The translations under genes and the position numbers were made by a program. A DNA stretch of 64,000 bases from Amanita rubescens (lineage: Eukaryota; Basidiomycota; Agaricomycetes; Agaricales; Amanitaceae), in assembly GCA_015039365.1 (NCBI GenBank), contig WION01000055.1, forward strand, positions 160,198-224,197. The letters run 5' to 3'. Shown here in pieces: positions 1-12,157 of this stretch (positions are counted from its first letter, which is position 1; each line of letters begins with the position of its first letter). The notes under the pieces were generated by a model. The model was not told the DNA's origin. It saw nothing but the letters and a program-made list of their open reading frames with translations, and ran no database searches.

Positions 1-503
1 CTTGTGACCAGTCATCCTCTCCTTTGTCCAGGTGGCTCCGTGATTGACGGTCGGGCGATTGCGCTGATGATACATTTATATGACCCTTCCAAAGGACTGA
101 TGCCCCGCGAACCCACGACGTGAGCCGCGTGAGTCTGTCAAGCATGATAAGAGAAGATCTCCCCGGTCCCGTCACAATGTCGCATATGTACGTCTCGAAA
201 CAAAGCTTTCAATCCGTCGACCTAGCCTCCTGTGATGTTCATTTGAGCGGCTACTTGTCAAAGTCAGCCAGATGCAGAAGGAGTAAGTAGTGACCATCAT
301 ATCAAGCAGAATCTCAGGGAATTCCATATCTGGCATCCGTCCAATCAGCAGTGAGTCTCTTTATAGGTTGCAGGGTAACGTCACTCAGAAGTCATTTAGT
401 AGACACGACCATGATCTCAATGCTGTCCCGTTTGAGTCAAATGCCCGTTGGCTCGAAACGGTTATCTCCTTCCCCTACTTCCATTCCCCTCTCTCGTTTG
501 GAT
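1..503. other. intergenic, promoter of MFS gene 1
   Basis: No gene is recognisable. Bases about 245-400 are one of three diverged copies of a promoter-like segment (others about 3095-3260 and 3640-3770), sharing phrases such as GTGACCATCAT, GGCATCCGTC and CTTTATAGG. The conservation ahead of both transporter genes suggests it is their 5' regulatory region. The first 240 bases show nothing I can assign. Confidence 0.45.
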
Positions 504-2388
504 ATGAGGATTGATTCGAGAACAGGAGATGATGAGGAAGTCCCTCTTCTCTCTGATCAACGGACTCGCGAGCGTCTTGAGCGGCGGGCGCCCTTTCCGT
601 GGTTCCAGTTTTCGATCCTTTTTACCCTGACATTTTCACAGTACCTGACGTTGAACATCCAAAATCCTTTTGTTCCGGATGTATGTTTTCCTCATCGTCT
701 GAGCCATTCCGCACACTAATCATTATCTATAGTTAATTAGACATGTCGGGATAGCGCGTGGATTCGAGAAGAACGTGGGATATTATGTTGGGTTGCTGGT
801 GCGTCTCCGGGCCCTTGTATCATTACAATCTCTAATGAAACAGAATAACAGACGTCTACGATATATGCCGCCGAAGCTGCTACCTCTTTTCTTTTCTGCC
901 GGCTTTCTGACCATATAGGCCGCAAACCGGTTTTTCTCGCCTGCATAATTGGTTTGTCGATAATCATCTGTGGCTTTGGGCTATCGACGACGTTCTGGGC
1001 TCTCATTCTGTGGTTCGTGCGACGTTTGAATTTACGCACCGTTCTTGATTATGCCTAGTGAAGCTCTCATTGGAGCGTTAAGTGAGTCGTTTACTCGGAA
1101 ACTCCCACATGTTTAATCTCGTTTCAGATGGGACTTTTGGATTAACGAGAAGGTTAGATAAACGTTATAAGAGCTACATTCCTTCTGATTCGACCGTGTA
1201 GTATGCTGACGGAGATGATCGGCCAAACGGACATCGCTAGGGTACGTTCGTAGTTCTGGATTATCTCATTTTCTCATTGCCGCGAGCAGGGAATCGCCTA
1301 CTACGATATCTCATGGTATCTCGCGGGTGCTGTATGTCATATTCTCTTTTCACAGTGCGCATTTTTGAACACGATACCTTTCCGCAGATTGGGTCCAAGG
1401 TCGGCGGTTCTCTCTCGAGACCTGCGGAACAATTTCCAGGGCTATTCGGTTCGAGCGAATTCCTCAAGAAATATCCATACTTCCTTCCTTGCGCCATCTG
1501 CTCCATGTCACTCTTTGCTTCGTGGCTACTTGGAACAATCTTCCTGAAAGAAACTCTGCAAAAGCCATTACCACTCTTTGGTTTCAAAACCCAAGAAAGC
1601 GAACCTGTGGATGATTGTGACACTACAGAGGAGGACGAAAGCACCGAAAGGCCATCTCCATTACGCGCAATCTTCGTACCCAGGGTCATTATTTTTGCCA
1701 TAAATCTAGCTGCGCTTTCTCTACTAGAGAAATTCTATTGGGCAACTGAAGCACTATTTCTCTCCACACCTATCAGGGTTGGCGGCCTTGGCCTTTCGCC
1801 CGGCGCTATCGGCACCTTCCAATCGTACTCCACATTATTCATAGGAATTTCTCAATTGTTCGTCTTCCCCCTCATGCATGACAGATGGGGATCGAAAAAT
1901 ATCTTTATACTCGGGGTATTCGCAACACTCCCCCGATTCATAATGTGGCCTGTCATGAATGGGATTGCGAGGAGTGATGGCCACCCTGGTTTGGTGTATT
2001 TCGCGCTAGGTTCTCAGGTCTGCTGCTCAACCTTGGCTGAATTCGCATATCGTAAGTCGTAATACGGAACCACAGTTCTTCTAAATATACATCGATTTTA
2101 GTTTCGATTTGGGTAATGATCACCAAGTTGCCTGGAAACCGTGACTCGTTGGGTTCAATACTTGGATTTTGTCAGGTGAGTTGTTCTTGATTTCCTCATA
2201 TCGGGACCTCATTTTTCGGGCACCAGACGGTGACGAGTATAGTGCGCACTGTAGCTCCTACCGTTTCCAATACCCTCTTTTCGCTGTCAACAGACAGGAA
2301 CTATCTCGGTGGATATCTAGTTTACTTTTTCTTCGTTTATTGCTCGATAATGGCATTGTGTGCAGCATCGACACTGTCCAGATATTGA
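504..2388 (+). CDS. MFS transporter, copy 1
   Basis: Multi-exon major facilitator superfamily transporter of the plasma or vacuolar membrane; substrate unknown. The chosen ATG opens an acidic N-terminus with a DDEEVPLL segment, followed by APFPWFQFSILF (first membrane helix). After several 45-55 nt introns comes RLSDHIGRKPVFL, the loop 2-3 signature of drug:H+ antiporter-like MFS proteins (G/RLSDxxGRKP). A long exon around 1390-2058 carries the central loop (rich in E/D/S/T) and helices of the second half, including FYWATEALFLSTP. The last exon ends with GGYLVYFFFVYCSIMALC and a stop at 2386-2388. Typical length is about 450-500 aa. All exons I could join stay open, so it looks intact. It resembles the 'MFS general substrate transporter' / ZIFL-like group. 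A tandem paralogue lies 1.5 kb downstream. Confidence 0.8.
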
Positions 2389-3864
2389 ATTGTACAAGAA
2401 AGGGGGATAGAAATGGGAGAAGTCAACGCATCTTCAACTTAGCATTTAGCATTGCAATGTACAATAGCATGATACCAACTCTCTCCAAGTTGAACGCGGG
2501 TGTGCGTAAGATTTGAGTTCCCGGGGTCCGCGCTGCTTCGGAGTACGAGTTTCGGCTCCGACCCTTCGCCAGCACTCGTTTGCGTCGTTCGCCTTTCTTT
2601 AACTGCTTTGGAGATCTGCGACAAAATCAATGCGGAACTGCTGTTGTGTTCGAAGATGAAGGGTGTTGAAAGATCGAGGTTCTATGAAATGTCCCCGGGG
2701 CCGGTCACATAGGCGCAACTTGCAAGTGTACTATTCACAGGTAAGTCAGGTTGTTAATTAGAATGTTAGTATTGGGCACGACCTGAGTTGTTTATCCTAC
2801 GAGGTCAAGATATCGCGGATATAGGGGATTCGGTCTTTATTTGTCTTATCCGAGCTCCGGTATCTCAGTCACGTCTGCCTGCCAGCATACCCCATGTTAT
2901 CGCGCCTTCCCAATCTCCATCTGGCCCTTCAGCTCGATTCCGATACCCTGCAAACACGCCACGTGCGCCGTGCAACACTGCGTATGGGTCTGATAAGACG
3001 AGAATCTCATATAATGTTACGTAGGTATCCCTTGAAACGACGAGTCGGATACCTTCAGGTCACTAACTTTGGCCTCTTCTTATAGTCGCTTGACAGTACT
3101 ATTCACGTCAAAATCTGTCTGATGTGGAAGGGGAGACAAGTGACCATCATTCTCAGTAGTATCTCTGGAGTTGCTATATGCGGCATCCGTCTGGCAATCA
3201 GCGACAGGTTCCTTTATTACTTATAGAACAACAGGCCCGTAACACCGTGTACACACCTCAATCCCTGATAACAACATTCAGCTGGACATTGCTGTATTAA
3301 GCTCATTTACGCCGCGCGTTACCTCTCATTTGATGATGTGCGCTTGCATGATGTTATCGAGGTGTTTGCTACCACTGTGGCATGAAAGGAAAGAGGTAAA
3401 TTGAAGGTGCAGGTATGATCCAGGGCTAAGGACTGATATTATGCTTTCCGAGTCAGTCTCGGTAGATAGTCGCGCCGGAGATAGCTATCATAATCCCCGT
3501 ACAACCCTTAATTAGCGGGATTCTGTTTCCCCGCCAAGTTCCAACACGCCACATGACATGGGCGGCCCGATAAGACAAGTCAATGTCACGTACTTATCTC
3601 TTGACGCCGCTCAGATAACATCGACTTACTTATAGTCGCTGAAAGGATGCAATGACTAGTGTTAAACTTAGACTGATATGGAAGGAGTTCGGCACCGGCA
3701 ACATCTGGGGTCCGTCCATTCAATTGGTCCCTTTATAGAACTGCAGGGTGGGCTGCTTAACAGCATGTACCTGACACATTGCTGTCACCCCAACCTGATT
3801 CAAATGCCTGGAAGCAAGGGTTATCAACGGTTTCCCCACCGTCCTCTCTCTTTCCCCTTTGATC
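2389..3864. other. intergenic with duplicated promoter segments
   Basis: No convincing gene. Two further copies of the promoter-like segment lie here: an orphan at about 3095-3260 (GTGACCATCAT, GCGGCATCCGTCTGG, TCCTTTATTACTTATAG) with no transporter exon behind it, and one at about 3640-3770 directly ahead of MFS copy 2. A second shared phrase (ACACGCCAC, GATAAGAC) occurs near 2955 and 3545. This fits an earlier three-copy tandem array from which one coding body was lost. Confidence 0.4.
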
Positions 3865-5697
3865 ATGACGGCTGATGATGAGGAACAAGTCCCTCTTTTA
3901 CACTCAGAGCAAGTTCGGGTACGAGCCCCCTTTCCATGGTTCCAGTTCTCTATTCTCTTCGCATTACAAACTGCGGGCTATCTGACGTTGCGCAGCACAA
4001 GTCCCTTCATTCCGGATGTACGTTTTTAATCACCATGATGCGAACTTTCCCAATCTGATCATTGCTCATAGCTAATTCGAAATATTGGGATAGCAAGGGG
4101 AGAGAAAAACGTGGGATATTACGTCGGATTTCAGGTACGTCTCGTGGTATTGTATATTCAGAGCTTCTATATAAAACTCAACTTCAGACATCTACGATAT
4201 ACGCTGCTGAAACGGCAACAGCGTTTTATTGCTGTTGGCTTTCCGACTATACAGGCCGCAAACCTGTTTTTCTCGCGAGCATAATAGGATTGGCGCTATG
4301 CATGTGCGGCTTTGGGCTATTGAAGACGTTCTTTGCTCTACTTTTCTGGTACGTATGATGCTTAAATTAATTATCATTCGAGTTTTCATATTGCTTGACA
4401 GGGAAGCTCTGATTGGCGGGTTAAGTAAGCTTTTTCATTGAAAATGCCACGATAGCTAACCGCTAATATTGTATTCAGACGGGACTTATGGATTGACGAG
4501 AAGCATGTTGGCAGAGATGGTCGATCCAGCAGATATTGCTCGAGTACGTTTCAATTATGGGTTGCGACTCGAGTTTGATCAGTTGCGAACAGGCATTCGC
4601 GTACTCTGATCTAGCATGGTACGTTGCGGGTACCGTGAGTTCTATTTTCTTTGTAGTGGCGACGCGCACGAGTAAATCCATTTGCACTAGATTGGGGCCA
4701 AGATTGGCGGTTCCCTCTCGAGACCTGTCGAGCAATTTCCCGGATTATTTGGTTCCAGCGAATTTTTCAAGGAATATCCATACTTCCTGCCATGTGCCGT
4801 TTGCTCTTTTTTATTATTTGTTGCATGGCTAGTGGGAACGGTATTCCTGAAAGAAACTCTGGTGAAGCCATTCCAAAAGAAAACCCAAGAAAGCGAGCCA
4901 ATTGCATCTATGGAAGAGGGGGACGAAAGTACCGAGCGACCTTCATCTCTCGCACCCGGCATTATTATCATTGCTATCAATCTAGCTGCGATATGTCTAG
5001 TGGAGAAATTCTATTGGGCCACCGAAGCATTGTTTCTCTCTACACCTATCAAGGACGGCGGTCTCGGTCTTTCACCACGCGCCATCGGCACCTTTTCATC
5101 CTTCTCTTCAATTCTCATAGGCACATCCCAGCTATTCATCTTTCCCCGCATGCATGACAAATGGGGGTCGGGCTATGTATTCATACTTGGTGCATCAGCA
5201 TCGCTCCCGCGATTCGTATTGTGGCCCGTGATGAACTGGATCGCGAGGAGAGATGGGAACCCTAACAGTGTTTTGGTGTTGTTCGCTCTGGGTTCTCAGA
5301 GCTGCTGCTCTGCTTTGGTTCAATTCGGGTGTAGTAAGTCGTCCTACACCCCTGGTTATCATTAAAGTTTGTTGACCGCGCTTTTAGTTGCGCTATGGGT
5401 TTTAGTTACTCAGTCTGCTAGAAGCCCTGAATCACTTGCTACAGTCGTTGGTTCCTGTCAGGTGCGTTGTTTCTAGTTTCTGGACTTCAATACAGTAATG
5501 CGAGTTATCAGTCGGTAGCGAGTGTAATGCGCGCCATAGCTCCAGCACTTTCAAACTCCCTCTTTTCGCTTTCAATAGACAAAGGGTATCTTGGTGGATA
5601 TCTAGTTTACTTTGTCTTCGTCTGTAGCTCGGTGATAGCATTATGCGCAGCGTCGTTTCTACCCAGAGTAAAGAAAACACGCAAGTCTATAGTATAA
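3865..5697 (+). CDS. MFS transporter, copy 2
   Basis: Tandem paralogue of the transporter at 504-2388 with the same exon order. The start ATG opens MTADDEEQVPLL, followed by RAPFPWFQFSILF. Exon 3 has CWLSDYTGRKPVFL (MFS motif A-like). The long exon (about 4690-5330) carries GSLSRPVEQFPGLFGSSEFF, an acidic loop and FYWATEALFLSTP. The last exon ends SVIALCAASFLPRVKK with a basic tail and stop at 5697. I see no disabling change. The central loop is shorter and more acidic than in copy 1. Immediately after the stop, the sequence becomes a truncated copy of the 3' region of the Cys-module gene at 23.5-25.7 kb, so the 3' flank is a recombination joint. Substrate is not predictable from sequence. 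Confidence 0.8.
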
Positions 5698-5699
5698 AT

Positions 5700-6140
5700 G
5701 AATCGCTATCACACCATACCATTAGTAGCAGTATTGTACGATAAATTGGCTGGTAATATGTGCAAGAATACAGACGCATCACACACAACTGCAAGTCCGA
5801 TAAAAATGAAAGAAAGAAAAACACGACTATGAAACGCCCACGACACCCATACGAAACCTAACAACCGTGATTCGACCCGGAATGACGCAGTGCGTGTCGT
5901 AGAGCGAGGGAGACTTGGTCCCTCAGAAACGCACAGCAGCGTTCTGAAATGGAGTGTTGTGGTATTCTGGGTACATGGGAGGGATCTATTCATTATTTGA
6001 TTATTTAAGAGGTTAATTGGACGTTGGGGATACGCGCTTTGGGTCTGGTAGGAACGCAAATCTGGCTCGAGTTCTTGTCGCATGGCGTACAGGTACTAGC
6101 ATCCTCCGGTGCATCTTTTTCCGCGCACGAACCAGTTGGA
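5700..6140 (-). pseudogene. truncated copy of the Cys-module gene (3' part)
   Basis: Minus-strand match to the 3' UTR, last exon and end of exon 2 of the gene at 23537-25702. Shared stretches include the UTR near 5770 (GCAAGAATACAGACGCATCA) and the intron/exon border near 6010-6060. An internal block corresponding to about 23595-23985 is missing, which removes most of the last exon. The copy stops near 6140 inside exon 2. No start codon or 5' exons are present, so this is a fragment. Confidence 0.75.
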
Positions 6141-6659
6141 CGGCCAGACGGGTGCTCGCTTTACGAAGGTTCCTTCGCTGACCTGCTTCCACATCCGTTG
6201 CCCAACCACCATTTTCTATTCGCGTCTCCGCCAGGCCATCACAACTTGAACTTAACCAATCTTGTAATCAAACCAACAAAGGTACGAGGGTTGAAGACTG
6301 ACGGTGGATCACCGGAGCCCTCTTTCACCAGATACCCATAACATTGCCTGGCGATATGCGGAGGACAAGGTATAAGAGAGAAATCACCTCGCTAACGTCG
6401 TGATTTCGGGTAAGCAAGCTAGCGCTGTTTAGGCCATACGGTGAACGAATGGAAAACGACGGAGATGGACACAAGGGACCAGCACTTACTGTGGCCTCGG
6501 ATCTTTCATTCAGGCTGTAACTCCTTGATCCACACTGACGCCCATCCACCGCACGAATGCGACCTTCAACTTCTCGACGAATTCAACTTCATTCTTCCAA
6601 TCGCTCCGAGTAACTGTAAGTTCGTGACGGTATGTTCGAGCAGAGGTTTCACGTGACAA
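6141..6659. other. unassigned
   Basis: About 500 bases between two gene fragments. Short open stretches exist on both strands, but none continues through plausible splice sites or resembles a family I know. Confidence 0.3.
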
Positions 6660-8250
6660 ATCCTGCTTCAAACCACCACGATTTTATCACGACTATTCGC
6701 AGAGGAACAACGCAGAAGAATAAACCCCGGAGGCGCCTCGTGCCACCATCATCGATAGCGCTCGACTGAAACGCTTAGAGCGCCTGGAACAGAAGCGACG
6801 TCATGACAGTGCGTGCTCATCCAGACAAGGCAACTCATGAAAGAGCTTCGAGGCAGACGTGCTGGGCATCGATGGCATGATGTATCTCTTGCTGCTTGAC
6901 AACGACGAAGAGGCGTTGGCTATCTGGTCTCGTGCCGTATTAGCATCAGGATCAGGCATTCTGACGTTCTTTGTGCAAGTGGCGAGCGTGCATCGACCAG
7001 TTGAAGGTTGGCTCGTGGTTATGCGAAAGCTAAGCCTGTTCATGCTACGGTCCATTGCAAACGCACCACAGTGAGTTTTTGAATTCACCTCTTCACGGTC
7101 TTAACGATACTTGCTAGGTCAAACCATGCACTTAACCACCTGCTCGTATTGAACACCCTATTATCACCCAAACAATTCACGCAACCTTACGACACTACCT
7201 TTTCCGCAACAGCCTATATTCATTAATATCCAATGCGCCTAGAGAAATCGTGTTCGTCTTTGTGGTACCTGCTTACGAATCGCGTACCCCGTAGAGTCAA
7301 AGTCGTCGCCATCCGTCTCTCAGTCACCACAACCATAGCACCCTCAAGTCGTTTGTCAAGTCCTTGCAAACCTCCTCACAATTCCAATGCTTCCATACCG
7401 TCTACCGCTCAAATCCCTAGGCCCCACTCACGTTCTTGCCGTGCCTTCCGCCCCTCACCCCACATTGGACCCTCGCACCTGACACTCAACGTTGTATGGC
7501 CGTCGAGGAAGGAGGGTCGGTGAGGGAACTGTACCGCAGGTACAGAAGGAGTTCGCCACTCGGGAGGGACCATAGTCCATGATCCATCCTAGATCCGGCA
7601 CTCATCTTCCTCGCAAGTCCAAGATCAAGCCACAACATTGCTCTCCGATTTGTGCAATTAAATGCTGCTTACGATGGGAGATGACGAGTTTTTCGGGACA
7701 AACGACACGAGTACTTCATCCAGAAACCCTCTTTCACTGGACAAACTCAAGTCGTTGAGTCGTCGACTGCTGATCATTGCATTTCCTCTCTTTCAACGAG
7801 AAGGACAGGCCGATTGGCAGATTTACTTGGGAGAATGTGAAAAAAGTGACTCAGTGCCTCGTTGCGGTTCACTCACGAGAGTACGTTATGTTTGTATTCT
7901 TTTCTTTCGATAAAACGACCGACCTTTCCGTCACAGTTCACGAAAACCATTCGTTCCTCCGGATCATAGGCTCGTCAGTTCCCAGATTGACATGGACTCG
8001 TTTATAGAAGCGGCGATGCGAGTTTTCACTTGATTGGTCCGATTCGTTGCTAACGAACTTTCTTCTGAAGCTTCGAGGAACAAAAGCTTACGGATGATAG
8101 CCCAATAGCCGGGCTTCTCACGAAGCGGCAAATAGCCGTCATGTAATGGATTTTTTTCCAAGGGAGTGGCTGACCGGCATCCTGCGCTGTTCTGGAGGCG
8201 GGGTAGAACCAAGATTGTAGGGAACGCTGCTCAAGACGGGTTTGATGCCG
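6660..8250 (+). pseudogene. HUL5/UBE3C-like HECT ligase fragment A
   Basis: Degenerate N-terminal part of a HUL5-type HECT E3 ubiquitin ligase. Recognisable pieces on the plus strand are a region near 6760-6800 (SARLKRLERLEQKR-like), LGIDGM..L.DNDEEALAIW near 6860-6930, a segment from 7662 with TMGDDEFFG and NPLSLDKLKSLSRRLL, GENVKKVTQCL around 7825-7850, and a KRQIAVM-like piece near 8125. The IQ-like segment kept by copy C (37390-37880) is deleted here, the frame is broken repeatedly, and the HECT domain is absent. It is the upstream half of a duplicated block whose partner is at 10515-11990. Confidence 0.65.
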
Positions 8251-8419
8251 ATTGAGATTTCGTTTATTGATTAATTTGAGAAGAGTGGGTACTGAATGTA
8301 AGTCGGCCAAGTAGTGACTTCCTCATCAAATCAAAAACGCGGAATGATTAGATTTCATTAGATATGACTAAGTTCAAATTCTTAATCATCTGGTTAACCT
8401 TCGATTATTAATTGAAGAG

Positions 8420-9105
8420 TTATGCAGTGACTGTGCCAACCTCACCTATGTTACCATACTTATTTTTATATGTTTTAACGGCATAATAAAGGCCGATCGC
8501 TGATCCTGCTAATCCTACGAGAGTGCTGATGATGGCGATTATGTCAGAGTGGTTCAAAGAGTTGTGCCCGAGCATTGTGGAACTGGTAGGAGTTGTCGGA
8601 TTGGAAGTGGTACTAGTACTAGTAGGAGTTGTCGGATTGGAAGTGGTACTAGTAGGAGTTGTCGGATTGGAAGTTCCTGTTACAATGGTCAGCACTGTTG
8701 AGTGGATACGGAGGATGGTATTATACCTTGAGTATTAGGCGATGTCTGCAGGTTGAGGCTTGGGGTTGCCAACAACTGCGCGCAAAACCCATTCAAAATG
8801 GATGTCACTGATGCGACGCCGTCCGTTTGAGATCTGCATGCAGTGATAGCCACAGAGGAAACAGCTGCTGGCGCTGCAGTGAACTGGTTGCAAGCGCACC
8901 TCCAAGTGTCACAACCCACATCACAAGGTATACAGTTGCCCGGATATCCAGGGTATGCACAGCTTGGCACACAGTAACTGTCAAAGGCGTTCTGCACACA
9001 GGTCCTCTGATCCCCCATTCCTGGCCAGTTGGACGGGTCTGTCATCTGCGCCCTCACTGCAAGCGCAACCACTGGCATCAACGAAACATAGACAGGGGAG
9101 AGCAT
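8420..9105 (-). CDS. secreted Cys-rich, single-pass membrane protein 1
   Basis: Two-exon gene (exon 1 9105-8727, intron 8726-8677, exon 2 8676-8420). Exon 1 gives a signal-peptide-like start (MLSPVYVSLMPVVALAV) and a compact domain with about ten cysteines, including IPCDVGCDTWRCACNQF. The pattern recalls fungal CFEM-type extracellular modules but does not match the eight-cysteine spacing exactly, so that label is tentative. Exon 2 is a Thr/Ser/Pro/Asn repeat linker (SNPTTPTST-type) followed by a helix (IIAIISTLVGLAGSAIGLYY) and a short basic tail, predicting a type I surface protein. It is paralogous to 12158-12846 and 21396-21907; a truncated divergent copy lies at 10300-10515. Confidence 0.7.
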
Positions 9106-9239
9106 CCTCGGTTGCCGTCAATGGCTATGCAGGTATCACACCAGCAGCTTCAGCGTGGTTGATGGGTGTAAAATGGACAACGATGATCGATGGTATACTA
9201 GTATCAAGTCTTGTACTTACATATTGGTAGCGGCGCTGT

Positions 9240-9460
9240 AGTATCTTTAGCATCCAGGAACCCAGGAATGACAGACGGAACGCTCCTAACCGCATGGTTA
9301 CAATTATGGGGCATCCGAATTGATCGGGAGTTGCAATGGGGGCCTGAATCTAGCCTAAATTATGTACTTGTCGATTATGGGCCACCGCTTCGTGTGGCAT
9401 GGTCCTAGGCAGGGAGGGACTATAAGGCCTTGTAACATTTTCATTTACTGCGACTTTTAG
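9240..9460. promoter_or_regulatory. shared upstream region of Cys-rich gene pair
   Basis: This region recurs, split by a transposon, at 12960-13084 plus 21101-21215. It contains CTAGCCTAAATTATGTACTT and GGCAGGGAGGGACTATA. In the duplicated block it lies between two head-to-head Cys-rich genes, so it is likely their bidirectional promoter. Homology stops near 9461, where the HSF-like fragment begins. Confidence 0.5.
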
Positions 9461-9604
9461 GGTAATGTAGAATGAAACAAGAGTCGGCAACGAAAATCCA
9501 GATCCCGTGTTACGCGATAGCAAGTCAGACTTGTAGACGAACACCTGCTCCCTCCTTCATGGCAACGTATACGATCAGTGGAGTAGGCAAATAAGTGGTT
9601 AAGC

Positions 9605-10130
9605 TCAGGGACAGAAGTTAAATAATAGCGAGGAAGACTCTGCATCCGACAAGTAAGCAAAGTCTGTTCCATTGAGGAGAATAAACTGAGATGGACGAGA
9701 CAATTCCGCGTCAATGGACGCTGCATGTGCTACAAGCTCTTCGAAAGGCGAATGCAAATGCACGAGGCGCGGCGAGCTAGTATCGGTCTTGAGAGTAGTC
9801 TCGTTTCCAAGACTGTGGAACCCAGACATGTTTAGCTGCCACATGAAACTTGAGAACTGAGAACACAATCAGTCGTCACAGAAGAAAAGCAGAGATGAAG
9901 GGGCATACTACGTTGTCGTGTTTGAAGTGAGGATACTGCGACTAAATTCGTCGATGCTGGCGACAATAAAAAAAATCCCGAGATCCGTCTAGGAGATAAA
10001 GTGTTGGGACTTGGCGTTGCTAACGATTCTTCTGAAGAGGTTTCGTCAGGCCGACAGGGAATACGACAGACAGTTTGAACTTATACTGGTATAACTTGGT
10101 GACAAAGTTATTCATGCCAGTGAGTTTAGC
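9605..10130 (-). pseudogene. HSF-type DNA-binding domain fragment
   Basis: Minus strand. From about 10130 a start reads NNFVTKLYQ, the opening of a heat-shock-factor DNA-binding domain. Further on are FIVASIDEFSRSIL and, in a shifted frame, HFKHDN. An intron (about 9918-9864, GTAGTA..TCAG) follows, then FSSFMWQLNMSGFHSLG, matching the HSF signature FxSFxRQLNxYGF with W for R. The frame change between SRSIL and HFKHDN and a stop after the first exon make it non-functional as read. The C-terminal part ends FAYLSDAESSSLLFNF with a stop at 9605. It sits in an ~830-bp insertion (9461-10290) relative to the sister block. Confidence 0.6.
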
Positions 10131-10299
10131 GAGAACGCCCTCGTCACGCCGACGTAGATGCTCGCATCTGATTCGTAATCAATGAGAATTCCCGCTACGT
10201 AAGTAGTGGGTTCAGTCCGACGAACGACTGGGGCCCAGCAGTCAAGTTTGTGGGAGGAGGCATCGTCGAACGTCACCCGTCACGCAGCATGTCAATTGA

Positions 10300-10515
10300 A
10301 CTCAATTCTCATGGCGGCCGTAACCCGAGTTTGAGCACTTTTCGTACCTGAGCTGTCAAAGGCGCTACTAATATATGTAAGTACAAGACTCGGTACTCGG
10401 ATCACCGTTATCCATCTTACACCCATCACGCTGACCCTTGTCTATGTTTCGTTGATGCCAGTGGTTGCGCAACTTGCGCTTGTGGGGGCGCAGATGACAG
10501 ACCCGTCCAGCGTCA
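10300..10515 (+). pseudogene. truncated Cys-rich gene (copy 4)
   Basis: Matches the promoter and first codons of the Cys-rich gene at 21396 (shared TTTGAGCACTTTTCGTACCT, GTTATCCATCTTACACCCAT and the signal-peptide codons), then breaks off near 10511 after GACCCGTCCAGCG and continues directly as the second HUL5-like fragment. It is the lost divergent partner of the gene at 8420-9105. Confidence 0.7.
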
Positions 10516-11990
10516 TGGTCTCATTCCACGTGACAAATCCTGCTTCAAACCACCACGACTATTCGCAGAGGAACAACGCAGAAGAATAAACCTCGGAGGC
10601 GCCTTCTCGTGCCGTATTAGCATCAGGATCAGGCATTCTGACGTTCTTTGTGCAAGTGGTGAGCGTACATCGACCAGTTGAAAGTTGGCTTGTGGTTATG
10701 CGAAAGCTAAGCCTGTTCATGATGCTACGGTCCATTGCAAACGCACCACAGTGAGTTTTTGAATTCACCTCTTCACGGTCTTAACGATACTTGCTAGGTC
10801 AAATCATGCACTTAACCACCTGCTCGTATTGAACACCCTATTATCACCTAAACAATTCACGCAACCTTACGACTACCTTTTCCGCATCAGCCTATATCCA
10901 GACCAATGCGTCTGGAGCAATCGTGAGACCTGCTTACAAATCGCGTACCCGTAGAGTCAAAGTCGTCGCCATCCGTCTCTCAGTCACCACAACCATAGCA
11001 CCTGTTACCCCGCATCTCGCTACGCCAATCGTAGAATCCCTCGAGGAGTCTTCCAGAATCTACCTGCTTTCCAACCTCATATCATTTGTTCCCCCTCGCT
11101 ATCCTTTGTCAAAAGAGGCCATTTCTGCATATTTGCGGCCTCCTCAACTCTCTACCAATCTCAACTTTGGATCCATCAGCCGCCGCTCCGCAGAGAGCAT
11201 CTCATGCATCAGAAGGCGATGGTTCGGATTTAGAGCCCCCGCTCACGTTCTTGTCGTGCCTTCCGCCCCTCATCCTGCATTGGATTAGGACCCTCGCACC
11301 GCACTCAACACTGTATTGCCGTCGAGGAAGGACCAGGTGCTCGGTGCAGCCGGCATGTATGCGAGCGGAGGAGGGTTAGGGAACTGTACCGCGGGTATAT
11401 AAGGAGTTCGCCACTCGGGAGGGACGACAGTCCAGGATCCACGCTTGGCCGCCACTCATCTTCCTCGCCGATTTCTACAATTAAATGCTGCTTACGATGG
11501 AAACCCTCTTTCACTAGGCGAACTCAAGTCGTTGAGTCGTCGACTGCTGATCATTGCTTTTACTCTCTTTCAACGAGAAGGACAGGCCGATTGGCAGATT
11601 TACTTGGGAGAATGTCCGAGAAAAAGTGACTCAGTGCCTCGTTGCGATTCACTCACGAGAGTACGTTATGTTTGTATTCTTTTATTTCAATGAAACGACC
11701 GACCTTTCCGTCACAGTTCACGAAAACAATTCGTTCCTATTGGCTCGTAAGTTCCCAGATTGACATTGTCTCGTTTATAGAAACGGCGATGTGAGTTGTC
11801 ACCTGATTGGTCCGATTCGTTGCTAACGAGGAACAAAAGCTTACAGATGATAGCCCGATAGCCGGGCTTCTCACGGAGCGGCAAATAGCCGTTATGTAAT
11901 GGGCTGACTGGCATGCTGGTAAGGCGAGGGAGCGTTGCTCAAGACGGGTTTGATACCGCGGTGCCGATTGAGATTTCGTTTATTGATTAA
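10515..11990 (+). pseudogene. HUL5/UBE3C-like HECT ligase fragment B
   Basis: Second copy of the fragment at 6660-8250, with very high nucleotide identity over 10650-11000 and 11460-12080. It lacks most of the N-terminal coiled segment that copy A keeps, but retains a segment at about 11010-11190 (TPIVESLEESSRIYLLSNLI and a following SKEAISAYLRPP) that copy A has lost. The two copies therefore decayed independently from a fuller ancestor. Stops and frame breaks occur throughout, and no HECT domain is present. Confidence 0.65.
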
Positions 11991-12157
11991 TTTGAGAAGA
12001 GTGGGTACTGAATGTAAGTCGGCCAAGTAGTGACTTCCTCATCAAATCAAAAACGCGGAATGATTAGATTTCATTAGATATGACTAAGTTCAAATTCTTA
12101 ATCATCTGGCTAACCTTCGACTATTAATTGAAGAGTTATGCAGTGACTGTGCCAACC

